Positions 1 to 6,410 of a DNA stretch of 11,257 nucleotides are shown here, one piece after another. How positions within the stretch are numbered: the first letter of the stretch is position 1; every line of letters begins with the position of its first letter. The stretch is taken from NCBI GenBank assembly GCA_007123335.1, contig SKLG01000264.1, forward strand, positions 1 to 11,257, written 5' to 3'. The notes beneath the pieces were generated by a model. That model was not told the origin of the DNA and made no database searches. It saw only the letters and a program-made list of their open reading frames with translations. Source of the stretch: Anaerolineae bacterium. Lineage in GTDB: Bacteria > Chloroflexota > Anaerolineae > UBA1429. The translations under genes were made by a program, and so were the position numbers.

Positions 1-96
1 GCTCACTATCGTCATCCTTTGCATGGGGGTAAGAGCCACGAATCGATAGCATGGATTATAACCGAGGACAGAGCGCTGACAAGCACCGCCGCATCT

Positions 97-152
97 GGGA
101 ACGCCGAGCGCCAGCTCGGCATGGGGGAGCCGAGCTGGCGCTCGGCGCTCCC
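97..152. repeat. Large nested GC-rich inverted repeat upstream of the reductase gene
   Basis: The arms at 97-120 and 129-152 are reverse complements at 23 of 24 positions, with the only mismatch at 101/148, and they enclose an 8-nt loop (121-128). Each arm is itself a smaller hairpin, because GCCGAG and CTCGGC flank a 6-nt centre in both. No run of T follows on either strand. It could be the terminator of a gene lying left of the window, a cruciform-forming element, or a REP-like repeat. The rest of 1-244 holds no gene I can support. A weak TATAAC at 57-62 has no matching -35, so I do not call a promoter for the reductase. Confidence 0.75.
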
Positions 153-244
153 GGACAGTATTCATGCTCATCGCTTGCATCCCGTCGCGGAAGCGGTATG
201 CTTGGTAGGACGCTAGGTGCTATTGTGTCAGATGGGAGGGCATG

Positions 245-1384
245 ATGTCAGCATATCGCATTCCCCGCCGCACTCTGGGCAAAACCGGCCTCGAGGTTTC
301 GGTGCTCGGGCTGGGCGGCTTTCATCAGGTGGAGATCGGCCAAGATCTTGTCACCGCGATCGTCGATCGGTATTTGGCCGCCGACGGCAACTATGTGGAG
401 GTCGCCCGCGGCTATGGTCACGGCGCCGCCGAGCGCAAGCTGGGCCGCGCGTTGGAGGGGCGGCGCGAGCAGGTGGTGCTTGTCTCCAAGACGGCCCAGC
501 GCGAGGCCGAGGGCGCCTGGCGCGAGCTGAACGAATCGCTGGAGGCGCTGCGCACCGATCACCTCGATCTGCTGCTCTACCACTGCCTGACCGACGTCGA
601 CGATGTGGAGACCATCGCTGGGCCAGGAGGCGCCGGCGAGGCGATGGCCCGGGCCCGCGAGGAGGGCTTGGTGCGTTTCGCCGGTGCCAGCGTCCACTGG
701 CCTATGGTGCTCATCCCCGCCATGGAGCAGCTCGAGCTGGACGCGGTGATGTACTGGGTGAACTATTTGGTAACCTGCAACTATCCCGAGCTCTACACCG
801 TCATCGCCCCGGCGGTGCGGAAGAAGGGGCTGGGCATCATCGGGATGAAGCCGGTGGGCGACGGCTACCTGCATCGCTCGGTGGGGCCGGCGTTCACCTA
901 CGCCCTGGCCCGAGAGGTGGACGTCCTCGCTTGCGGCTTTAACAGTCTGGAGATGCTGGAGGCCGATCTGGAGGCGGTGTGCAACTGGCAGCGCCCCAGC
1001 GAGGAGGAGCTGGCCCAGATCCTCGCCGACGCCCCCGAGCTGGGCGATTACATTTGTCGGCAATGTGGCAAGTGTCGAATGGAGGACCTGGATCTGCCCA
1101 AGGTGTTCGAGCTGGAGGGCAAGTTCGACCGGCAGATGTTCGACGGACGTCCCACCACGGCGCCTGACTATGCGCTGCGCATGCGCTTGCGTTTCTGGTT
1201 CAACAATCAGGCCCGGGCCATCGAGCTGTACAAGCCCTACGCCAACGCCGTGGCCGAGGCGTTGGACACCGGGCGCGAGCTGCCCCCCTGTCCCTATGGC
1301 ATCGATCTGGACCGGAAGCTGCTCCTGGCCCATCGCAAGCTCACCAGCGATGGCCACTATCCCTCGGGCAACGAGGACTTTTGA
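245..1384 (+). CDS. Aldo/keto reductase with C-terminal iron-sulfur-type cysteines
   Basis: The 379-residue protein belongs to the aldo/keto reductase superfamily (TIM barrel, NAD(P)H-dependent carbonyl reduction) and to the branch with ferredoxin-like C-terminal cysteines. It opens with a typical first strand (RRTLGKTGLEVSVLGLGG, about residues 8-25). The catalytic set is Tyr57 (in GYGHGAAERKLG), Lys82 (VSKT) and His113 (LLLYH); the usual catalytic Asp is replaced by Glu52. Cys271, Cys274 and Cys277 form CxxCxxC, but the CP that normally follows is missing and a lone CPYGID (Cys349) lies about 70 residues later. I chose the ATG at 245 because GGAGG at 235-239 is 5 nt away; the ATG at 242 would be too close. 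It is a single gene, convergent with the peptidase operon. The substrate cannot be told from sequence. Family assignment is firm; cofactor content and activity are inferred. Confidence 0.9.
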   Translation: MSAYRIPRRTLGKTGLEVSVLGLGGFHQVEIGQDLVTAIVDRYLAADGNYVEVARGYGHGAAERKLGRALEGRREQVVLVSKTAQREAEGAWRELNESLEALRTDHLDLLLYHCLTDVDDVETIAGPGGAGEAMARAREEGLVRFAGASVHWPMVLIPAMEQLELDAVMYWVNYLVTCNYPELYTVIAPAVRKKGLGIIGMKPVGDGYLHRSVGPAFTYALAREVDVLACGFNSLEMLEADLEAVCNWQRPSEEELAQILADAPELGDYICRQCGKCRMEDLDLPKVFELEGKFDRQMFDGRPTTAPDYALRMRLRFWFNNQARAIELYKPYANAVAEALDTGRELPPCPYGIDLDRKLLLAHRKLTSDGHYPSGNEDF

Positions 1385-1392
1385 AAGCCCCA

Positions 1393-1421
1393 CCCCCTGA
1401 AGGAGGCTCTTCTTCAGGGGG
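1393..1421. terminator. Hairpin between convergent genes, likely bidirectional terminator
   Basis: A perfect 10-bp stem, CCCCCTGAAG (1393-1402) with CTTCAGGGGG (1412-1421), can be extended inward by GA/TC-type pairs to leave a loop of only 3 nt. It starts 9 nt after the reductase stop and lies 18 nt past the peptidase stop on the other strand. No clear U-tract follows on either strand, so termination is inferred from position and stem strength. Confidence 0.75.
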
Positions 1422-1438
1422 CGGATGATGTTATCGCG

Positions 1439-3436
1439 CTAGGGCGCGGGCTCCTCGTTCAGCAGCCAGCGATCGAACCAGGCCACATTGCGCCGCACAA
1501 TGTCCATGATCAGGCGCGGCTCGTGGGGGCCGTGCTGTTGGCGCGGATAGATAAACATCTCCACCGGCACGCCCTGCCGCTTGAGGGCGTTGTACAGCTC
1601 TACGCCCTGGCCCAGCGGCACGCGGATGTCCTTTTGGCCGTGCTGGATCAGCGTCGGCGTGCGCACGCCCTTGATATTAAACATCGCCGAGCACTGACGA
1701 TAGATATCGAGATCGTCCCAGAACTCGGCGCCCATATAGTGGGGCAAAAAGTTGGGGATGTCGCTGGTGCCGGTCATGCTCACCAGGTTGGTCACCCCGG
1801 CGCCCACCGAGGCCGCGCGGAAGCGGTCGGTCTGAGTAATGGTCCAACTGGTCATGAACCCGCCATAGCTCCAACCCATGATCCCCAGGCGCTCTGGATC
1901 GGCGATGCCGCGCTCGATGAGCAGGTCTACGCCGGCGAGAATGTCCCGCAGGTCGCCGCCGCCCCAGTCGCGCAGGTTCGCCTCGCGAAAGGCGCGGCCA
2001 TAGCCGCCCGAGCCGCGCGGATTCACCCGCAACACCGCATAGCCCCGCTCGGCAAAGGTCGCGATGGGATAGAGGCCCGGCCCGGCGACATAGGTCTCGG
2101 AGAAGAAGGACATGGGGCCGCCGTGGACGATGACCAGCGTCGGATAGGGGCCGTCGGTCTGGGGGTTGAGGGGATAGGTGACCAGCCCGTCGATCTCCCC
2201 CGCCTCTGAGGGCCAGTGCAAGATCTCGGTGCGCGGTATCGCCTCATGAGGCCAATCGGCGGGTGTGGGATCGAGGACCTCCTGCCAGATCAGCCTGGCC
2301 GCAGCGCCCTCGCCCTCTGGATTCGCCACGCACAGATGGTTCATCCGCTGAGAGGTCTGCCGGACTAGGGCCAACTGTCCCGCCTTGTTGGCGCGCACAT
2401 CCGACAGATAACCCTCGCCGCGAAGCAGGGCGATGGGCTCCCCGCCATCGGTCGGCAGCGCATACACCGCCGAGGCCGTCTTGTCGGCCTCGAACACCAG
2501 GACATGCTCTCCGTCCGCCGACCAGCCAGCGACATGAGGCCGGTCGTCGGGCGTCGTGGCCAGCGGCAACGACACATCGCCATCCAGCGAAAAGAGCCGC
2601 ACCCGCTGGATGATCGTCCAGCGCACCGGATCGACGCCGCTGGTGCAGGCCACCCACCGGCCATGCACCTCGGGCTGCGGCTCTTGAGCCGACACCAGGC
2701 CCAGTTCGCGGATCGAGCGCTCGGCGCTGTCGCTTTCATGCGCCACATCTTGGGAGCGATCCGTGCTCAGCGTCGCCGACACCACCGCCAGCCCAGCCTC
2801 GGGCCAGTCATCGGCAATGGGCGTTGGCTGGTGGCTAAAGACGATCTCGTCGCCGGCGTCGGTCCAGCTCAAGCGCAGCACATGGCGATCGTCGCCGGTA
2901 AGCGGGCGCATCTCGGGCAGGCCGGCATCGCCCTGGACAAAGGGCAACACCCACAGCCAGGCGCGCTCGTGATCGACGCCCCAATGGAGCGGATCATCCT
3001 TGGCCTTCTTGGCCTTTTTCCGCGCCTCGCTGTCGGGCGGCACCATACTCAACGCCAACCGGGAGCCATCCGGCGACCAGGCAAAGGCCTGCACGTGCTT
3101 TTCCACCTGGGTGAGGGGCCAGGACTCGCCGCCGGAGGCATTCAACACGTGGACATTCCGCTTGCCATCGCGATCGGAGAGAAAGGCGAGATGGCGGCCA
3201 TCGGGCGACCAGCGCGGCATCGTGTTCGAGGCCTGGCCGTAGGTGAGGCGCAGCGCATCCCCGCCATCCACCGACACGCAGTAGAGGTGGCTGACGAACT
3301 TGCTCTGCTCCTCGGTGAGCACCGGCTCGCGCAAGGCGTAGGCGATGCGGCGCCCATCGGGCGACAGATCGACGTCGGTGATCAGCGGGTAGTCGATGAG
3401 GCGCTCCGGGGTCCAGGTCTTTGGATGATCGGTCAT
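1439..3436 (-). CDS. S9 family peptidase (prolyl oligopeptidase / acylaminoacyl-peptidase type)
   Basis: The 665-residue serine peptidase has the S9 architecture. An N-terminal beta-propeller (about residues 15-400) carries PD40/WD40-like blades, seen as repeated W-S-x-D-G motifs at about residues 76, 120 and 305. A C-terminal alpha/beta-hydrolase domain (about 415-660) follows. The triad is visible: Ser523 in GWSYGG, Asp603 in GQKDIRVP and His635 in RQQHGP; HGGP at 438-441 provides the oxyanion region. There is no signal peptide, so it is probably cytoplasmic and cleaves short peptides or removes N-terminal residues. A Lys-rich segment (about 139-146) forms an unusual basic loop in the propeller. 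The ATG at 3436 overlaps the upstream gene's stop as ATGA, and AGAGGAA precedes it at suitable distance. Family certain; preferred substrate unknown. Confidence 0.93.
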   Translation of the reverse strand: MTDHPKTWTPERLIDYPLITDVDLSPDGRRIAYALREPVLTEEQSKFVSHLYCVSVDGGDALRLTYGQASNTMPRWSPDGRHLAFLSDRDGKRNVHVLNASGGESWPLTQVEKHVQAFAWSPDGSRLALSMVPPDSEARKKAKKAKDDPLHWGVDHERAWLWVLPFVQGDAGLPEMRPLTGDDRHVLRLSWTDAGDEIVFSHQPTPIADDWPEAGLAVVSATLSTDRSQDVAHESDSAERSIRELGLVSAQEPQPEVHGRWVACTSGVDPVRWTIIQRVRLFSLDGDVSLPLATTPDDRPHVAGWSADGEHVLVFEADKTASAVYALPTDGGEPIALLRGEGYLSDVRANKAGQLALVRQTSQRMNHLCVANPEGEGAAARLIWQEVLDPTPADWPHEAIPRTEILHWPSEAGEIDGLVTYPLNPQTDGPYPTLVIVHGGPMSFFSETYVAGPGLYPIATFAERGYAVLRVNPRGSGGYGRAFREANLRDWGGGDLRDILAGVDLLIERGIADPERLGIMGWSYGGFMTSWTITQTDRFRAASVGAGVTNLVSMTGTSDIPNFLPHYMGAEFWDDLDIYRQCSAMFNIKGVRTPTLIQHGQKDIRVPLGQGVELYNALKRQGVPVEMFIYPRQQHGPHEPRLIMDIVRRNVAWFDRWLLNEEPAP

Positions 3437-4878
3437 GGCTCGTTCCTCTCGATGTCACGTGTCGGGGGCGGCGATAGGGTGACGCGATCGATATAATCGG
3501 TGCAAGCCACGTGGCTATAGTGGATGCGTTGGATGCGCCTGCCTTGTGTGCAGGGGTAGGCCGCCTCGCGCACGGAGCGGCGCACCAGCACACTATCGGG
3601 GTTGGGGCCGCCCTTGAGCACCTCGCCGAGTACGCGGCCATCCATCTCTCGGGGCGGTTGCAGCCCCAGCAGGTGCAGCGCCGTGGGGGCGACATCGACG
3701 ATGCCGCAGGGCACATCGGACACAACGCCGGCCTTGATGCCCGCTCCCCAGGCGATGAGGGTGTTGTTCAACGCGTAGGGGCTGCCCGAGCCGTGGGTAG
3801 CGACGATGGAGGACGGGCTGGCCATGAGGCCGGGCACGCCAACGGCATTGGCCGCATCGCTCCAGCGAAAGGAAAGGAGCAGCTCCGCCGAGCGCCCATG
3901 GCCGCCAAACACCGCCTCTTGGGGCTGCAAAAAGGGCGCGCGCTGGCGCAAGTCCTGGCGCACCCACAGCGCGCCCAGCCACGGCCGCTCTAGCAAAAAG
4001 GCGACGATCTCCTCCAGCCGGTCGCGGGCCGCGCCGTTGAGGTAGAGGCTGTTAGAGGCCCGCACCACGTCGGCGCTCTCCGACGAGGCCAGCCCGGCGA
4101 CCCGCAGCTCGTCCACCGGCTCGGCATCGACGCGCTCGATGGTGTCGAACCCGTGATCGGAGAGGAGAAAGCAGGTCAGCGCGTCATCGAGGCTCGCTGC
4201 GGTGGCCACCAAGTGGCGCAATTGCTCATCGAGGGCGCGCAACGCGGCCAGCGCCTCCGGCGAACCCAGCCCGTGATAATGCTGGGCATGATCGGGCTCG
4301 GTGAGCCACACGGTGGCCAGGTCGGGCTGCCAGCGGGGCAGCAGCTCCTCGGTGAGCGCCTGCAATACATAGGCGTTGCGCGCCAACGAGTCGGATTCGG
4401 CGGATAGAGGGCCGCCCAACCGCGCGGCGATGGTCTCATCGTCCTCGGGCCAAGTCACCGCCCAGTTGACGATGGGGCCGGTGACCGTGGGGTTGGTGAG
4501 ATAGGTGGTGCCGGGCGAGCCCGAGCCCACCGAGACCATCTGCTTGCCGGCATCGCGCAACAGCTCGCCAAGGGTGGGCGCATCCACCAGGCGGCCTCCC
4601 TCAGCGTCGGCCATGGCCTGTAGGGCGCGCCAATCGGCGCAAGAGATGGGGCGCTCGGCATCCAGAGCGGGGACATAGAGCTCGTTATCCACGATGCCAT
4701 GCTTGCGCGGATAGCATCCGGTAGTTAACGACGCCGAATTGATGCGCGTGGCCGTGGGGAACGCGCAGTGGCTGGCCCGACACACGACGCCGCGACCGGC
4801 CATCTCGAACAAAAAGGGCGTGGTTTCCTCGCGGACCATATCGGGCCGCAGTCCATCCCACACGATGAGCAGGATCAA
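3433..4878 (-). CDS. Alkaline-phosphatase-superfamily phosphodiesterase / nucleotide pyrophosphatase
   Basis: The 481-residue protein (numbered from the TTG at 4878) matches the type I phosphodiesterase/nucleotide pyrophosphatase family of two-metal hydrolases, which cleave phosphodiester or phosphate ester bonds. One metal site is Asp8 (VWDGLRPD), Thr44, Asp241 and His242 (LSDHGF); the other is Asp196, His200 (EPDHAQH) and His362 (ATHGSGSPY). Thr44 in FPTATRIN is the probable nucleophile, with Asn47 beside it, and TGCYPRKHGI follows as expected. An upstream in-frame ATG (4995) would add 39 residues that look nothing like the family and has no ribosome site, so I start at TTG. There is no signal peptide, unlike many exported relatives. 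It is the first gene of an operon with the peptidase (4-nt overlap). Substrate unknown: nucleotide, phospholipid headgroup or phosphonate esters are all possible. Confidence 0.88.
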   Translation of the reverse strand: MILLIVWDGLRPDMVREETTPFLFEMAGRGVVCRASHCAFPTATRINSASLTTGCYPRKHGIVDNELYVPALDAERPISCADWRALQAMADAEGGRLVDAPTLGELLRDAGKQMVSVGSGSPGTTYLTNPTVTGPIVNWAVTWPEDDETIAARLGGPLSAESDSLARNAYVLQALTEELLPRWQPDLATVWLTEPDHAQHYHGLGSPEALAALRALDEQLRHLVATAASLDDALTCFLLSDHGFDTIERVDAEPVDELRVAGLASSESADVVRASNSLYLNGAARDRLEEIVAFLLERPWLGALWVRQDLRQRAPFLQPQEAVFGGHGRSAELLLSFRWSDAANAVGVPGLMASPSSIVATHGSGSPYALNNTLIAWGAGIKAGVVSDVPCGIVDVAPTALHLLGLQPPREMDGRVLGEVLKGGPNPDSVLVRRSVREAAYPCTQGRRIQRIHYSHVACTDYIDRVTLSPPPTRDIERNEP

Positions 4879-4891
4879 TGCATACCTCCTT
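4876..4891 (-). promoter_or_regulatory. Ribosome binding site that sets a TTG start
   Basis: On the minus strand AAGGAGGT (4891-4884) lies 6 nt before an in-frame TTG (4878-4876), the ideal distance from GGAGG. The ATG at 4882-4880 is out of frame, only 2 nt from the site, and opens a two-codon frame that stops at once. The TTG places the protein's first beta strand (ILLIVWDG) exactly where family members begin. Confidence 0.8.
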
Positions 4892-4922
4892 GCCTCTTGT
4901 CCGGTAGCGCTTTGACCCTGGC

Positions 4923-4951
4923 AGTATAGTCGACCCATCGACGCCGAGCAA
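4923..4951 (-). promoter_or_regulatory. Putative sigma70 promoter of the phosphodiesterase-peptidase operon
   Basis: TATACT (4928-4923, 5 of 6 to consensus) is preceded at 17 bp by TTGCTC (4951-4946, only the TTG matching). The predicted transcript would begin near 4916, giving a leader of about 38 nt that contains the strong ribosome site. Spacing and the -10 are good; the -35 is weak. Confidence 0.5.
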
Positions 4952-5001
4952 TCAGCGCGTCGTCGCCCCATGGCGTAAGGAACGGGGTGCGCCACGCGTC
5001 A

Positions 5002-5015
5002 GATAACGGGTTATC
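5002..5015. promoter_or_regulatory. Short dyad GATAAC-GG-GTTATC, possible operator
   Basis: This 14-bp region has perfect two-fold symmetry (6-bp arms, 2-nt centre). It lies between the two divergent operons, upstream of the candidate promoter elements of the DUF58 gene. It could bind a dimeric regulator, but the size is small enough to occur by chance. Confidence 0.3.
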
Positions 5016-5025
5016 AAGCCAATCG

Positions 5026-5051
5026 TTGAAATCGGATGGATATGGTATACT
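5026..5051 (+). promoter_or_regulatory. Candidate promoter of the DUF58-transglutaminase operon
   Basis: TATACT (5046-5051) resembles a -10 box, and TTGAAA (5026-5031) resembles a -35, but the 14-bp gap is shorter than the usual 16-18. Transcription from it would begin near 5058, almost at the Shine-Dalgarno sequence (5057-5062), so the leader would be very short. The true start may lie elsewhere. Confidence 0.35.
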
Positions 5052-5072
5052 TGTGTGGGAGGCCGAGATGAT

Positions 5073-6410
5073 ATGGTAAAAACACATGTGAAACTTTGTT
5101 CGCGGATTCCTCTATTCATTGCTGGTGGGCTACTCATCCTACAAATATTCTCCCCTGCGCCGGCTATTATGTTCACCCTGGTTGTTCTGGTTGGAACGCT
5201 TGCTGTTTCCTTTGTATGGGCGCGTCAACTGGCCGGCGGATTGACGCTTCAGCGTCAACGGCGCTATGGCTGGGCTCAGGTGGGCGACATCATCGAGGAG
5301 CGCTTTACGCTGCACAACGATGCCTGGGTGCCTGTGTTGTGGGCCGAAGTGCGCGATTTCTCCGATCTTCCCGGATATGACGCCAGTCGCGCGGTAGGGC
5401 TGGGGGCGCGCTACTCTACCCGCTGGACCACCACCGGCACCTGCGAGCGACGCGGCGTCTATACCCTGGGTCCCGTCCGCGTATCGACGGGGGATCCCTT
5501 TGGGATCTTTGATGTGTCGCTGGAACACGAATACTCTGAGAGCTTTGTCGTCTATCCACCCATTGCCGCTCTGCCGCCGCTGATCGAGCCTCACGGCATG
5601 GCCAGAGGAGCGGCGCGGGCCAACGTGCGCAGCCAGGATATGACCACCAACGCCTCTTCGGTGCGCCAATATGTGCCCGGTGATGCGCTGAATCGCATTC
5701 ACTGGCGTTCCACAGCGCGCCGCTCGACGCTGGAGCAAGAAGAGATCTTTGTCAAAGAGTTCGATCTCGAGCCCTCGGGCGACCTGTGGATCATCCTCGA
5801 TATGGATAGCAGCGTGCACGTCGGCGAGGATCTTGAATCCACTGAGGAATATGCCGTTACGCTGGCTGCCTCGGTAGCCGATCAGATGCTCCGCGAGAAC
5901 CACGCGGTGGGGCTGGTCACCTATAATAGCGAGCCGATCCTCATCCCGCCACAAAAGGGACACCAGCAGCTCTGGGAACTGCTCCGCGTCCTGGCCGGCG
6001 CCTATGCTACCTCACCCGTCGGGTTAGACGAACTGTTTGGCATGTTCGAGCCGGTAATGGGCCGAGGCATGTCGGCGGTGGTGATCACCCCATCCACCGA
6101 TCCGATGTGGATCGAGGGAGCCAGCCAACTGCTTCGCCGCGGCATTCACCCCACAGGACTGTTGCTCGATGGCCAAACGTTTGACCGCAAGCGGGCCGAC
6201 GGCAACATGCGCGGCATCATCAGCGCCCTGGCCGATCTCGGTGTGGTAGGGCACGTCATCGGCAAGGACTTTCGTTTCGAGCATATCACCCAGCGTCGGC
6301 AGCAACGCCCGACCTACAAGACTCTTGGCACCGGGCGAGTCGTGGTGGTCGATAGCGGCGCCGACACCGAATGGGTCTCTGTTGGACAGGCAAACGAGGA
6401 AACCGCATGA
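5073..6410 (+). CDS. DUF58 domain-containing membrane protein
   Basis: The 445-residue protein has two N-terminal membrane segments (about residues 12-27 and 31-50), a beta-rich middle (about 55-160), and the DUF58 signature YVPGDALNRIHWRSTARR (200-217). A von Willebrand A-like fold follows, its first strand being LWIILDMDSS (238-247). The metal-binding DxSxS is degenerate here (Asp243-Met-Asp245-Ser-Ser). DUF58 proteins are usually encoded with MoxR AAA+ ATPases and transglutaminase membrane proteins; their biochemical role is poorly known. I chose the ATG at 5073, served by GGGAGG at 5057-5062 (10-nt gap), over a GTG at 5055 that overlaps that site. The stop overlaps the next gene's ATG as ATGA, so the two are probably translationally coupled. 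No moxR gene is present in the window. Confidence 0.9.
   Translation: MVKTHVKLCSRIPLFIAGGLLILQIFSPAPAIMFTLVVLVGTLAVSFVWARQLAGGLTLQRQRRYGWAQVGDIIEERFTLHNDAWVPVLWAEVRDFSDLPGYDASRAVGLGARYSTRWTTTGTCERRGVYTLGPVRVSTGDPFGIFDVSLEHEYSESFVVYPPIAALPPLIEPHGMARGAARANVRSQDMTTNASSVRQYVPGDALNRIHWRSTARRSTLEQEEIFVKEFDLEPSGDLWIILDMDSSVHVGEDLESTEEYAVTLAASVADQMLRENHAVGLVTYNSEPILIPPQKGHQQLWELLRVLAGAYATSPVGLDELFGMFEPVMGRGMSAVVITPSTDPMWIEGASQLLRRGIHPTGLLLDGQTFDRKRADGNMRGIISALADLGVVGHVIGKDFRFEHITQRRQQRPTYKTLGTGRVVVVDSGADTEWVSVGQANEETA

Noticed and set aside
1..60. Possible 3' end of an upstream gene at the left edge
   Set aside because: No frame shows recognisable protein sequence and there is too little sequence to decide.
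248..1393. Long open frame (381 codons) on the minus strand, opposite the reductase
   Set aside because: Its translation has no recognisable domain and is a shadow of GC-rich codon use; the plus-strand frame encodes a clear reductase with a ribosome site.
2504..3496. Open frame of 330 codons on the plus strand, opposite the S9 peptidase
   Set aside because: Low-complexity His/Arg/Ala-rich translation with no family features; the opposite strand carries the peptidase propeller motifs.
4879..4995. N-terminal extension of the phosphodiesterase to ATG 4995
   Set aside because: It lacks a ribosome site, crosses the likely promoter (4923-4951), and its residues do not resemble the family; the TTG at 4878 has an ideal site.
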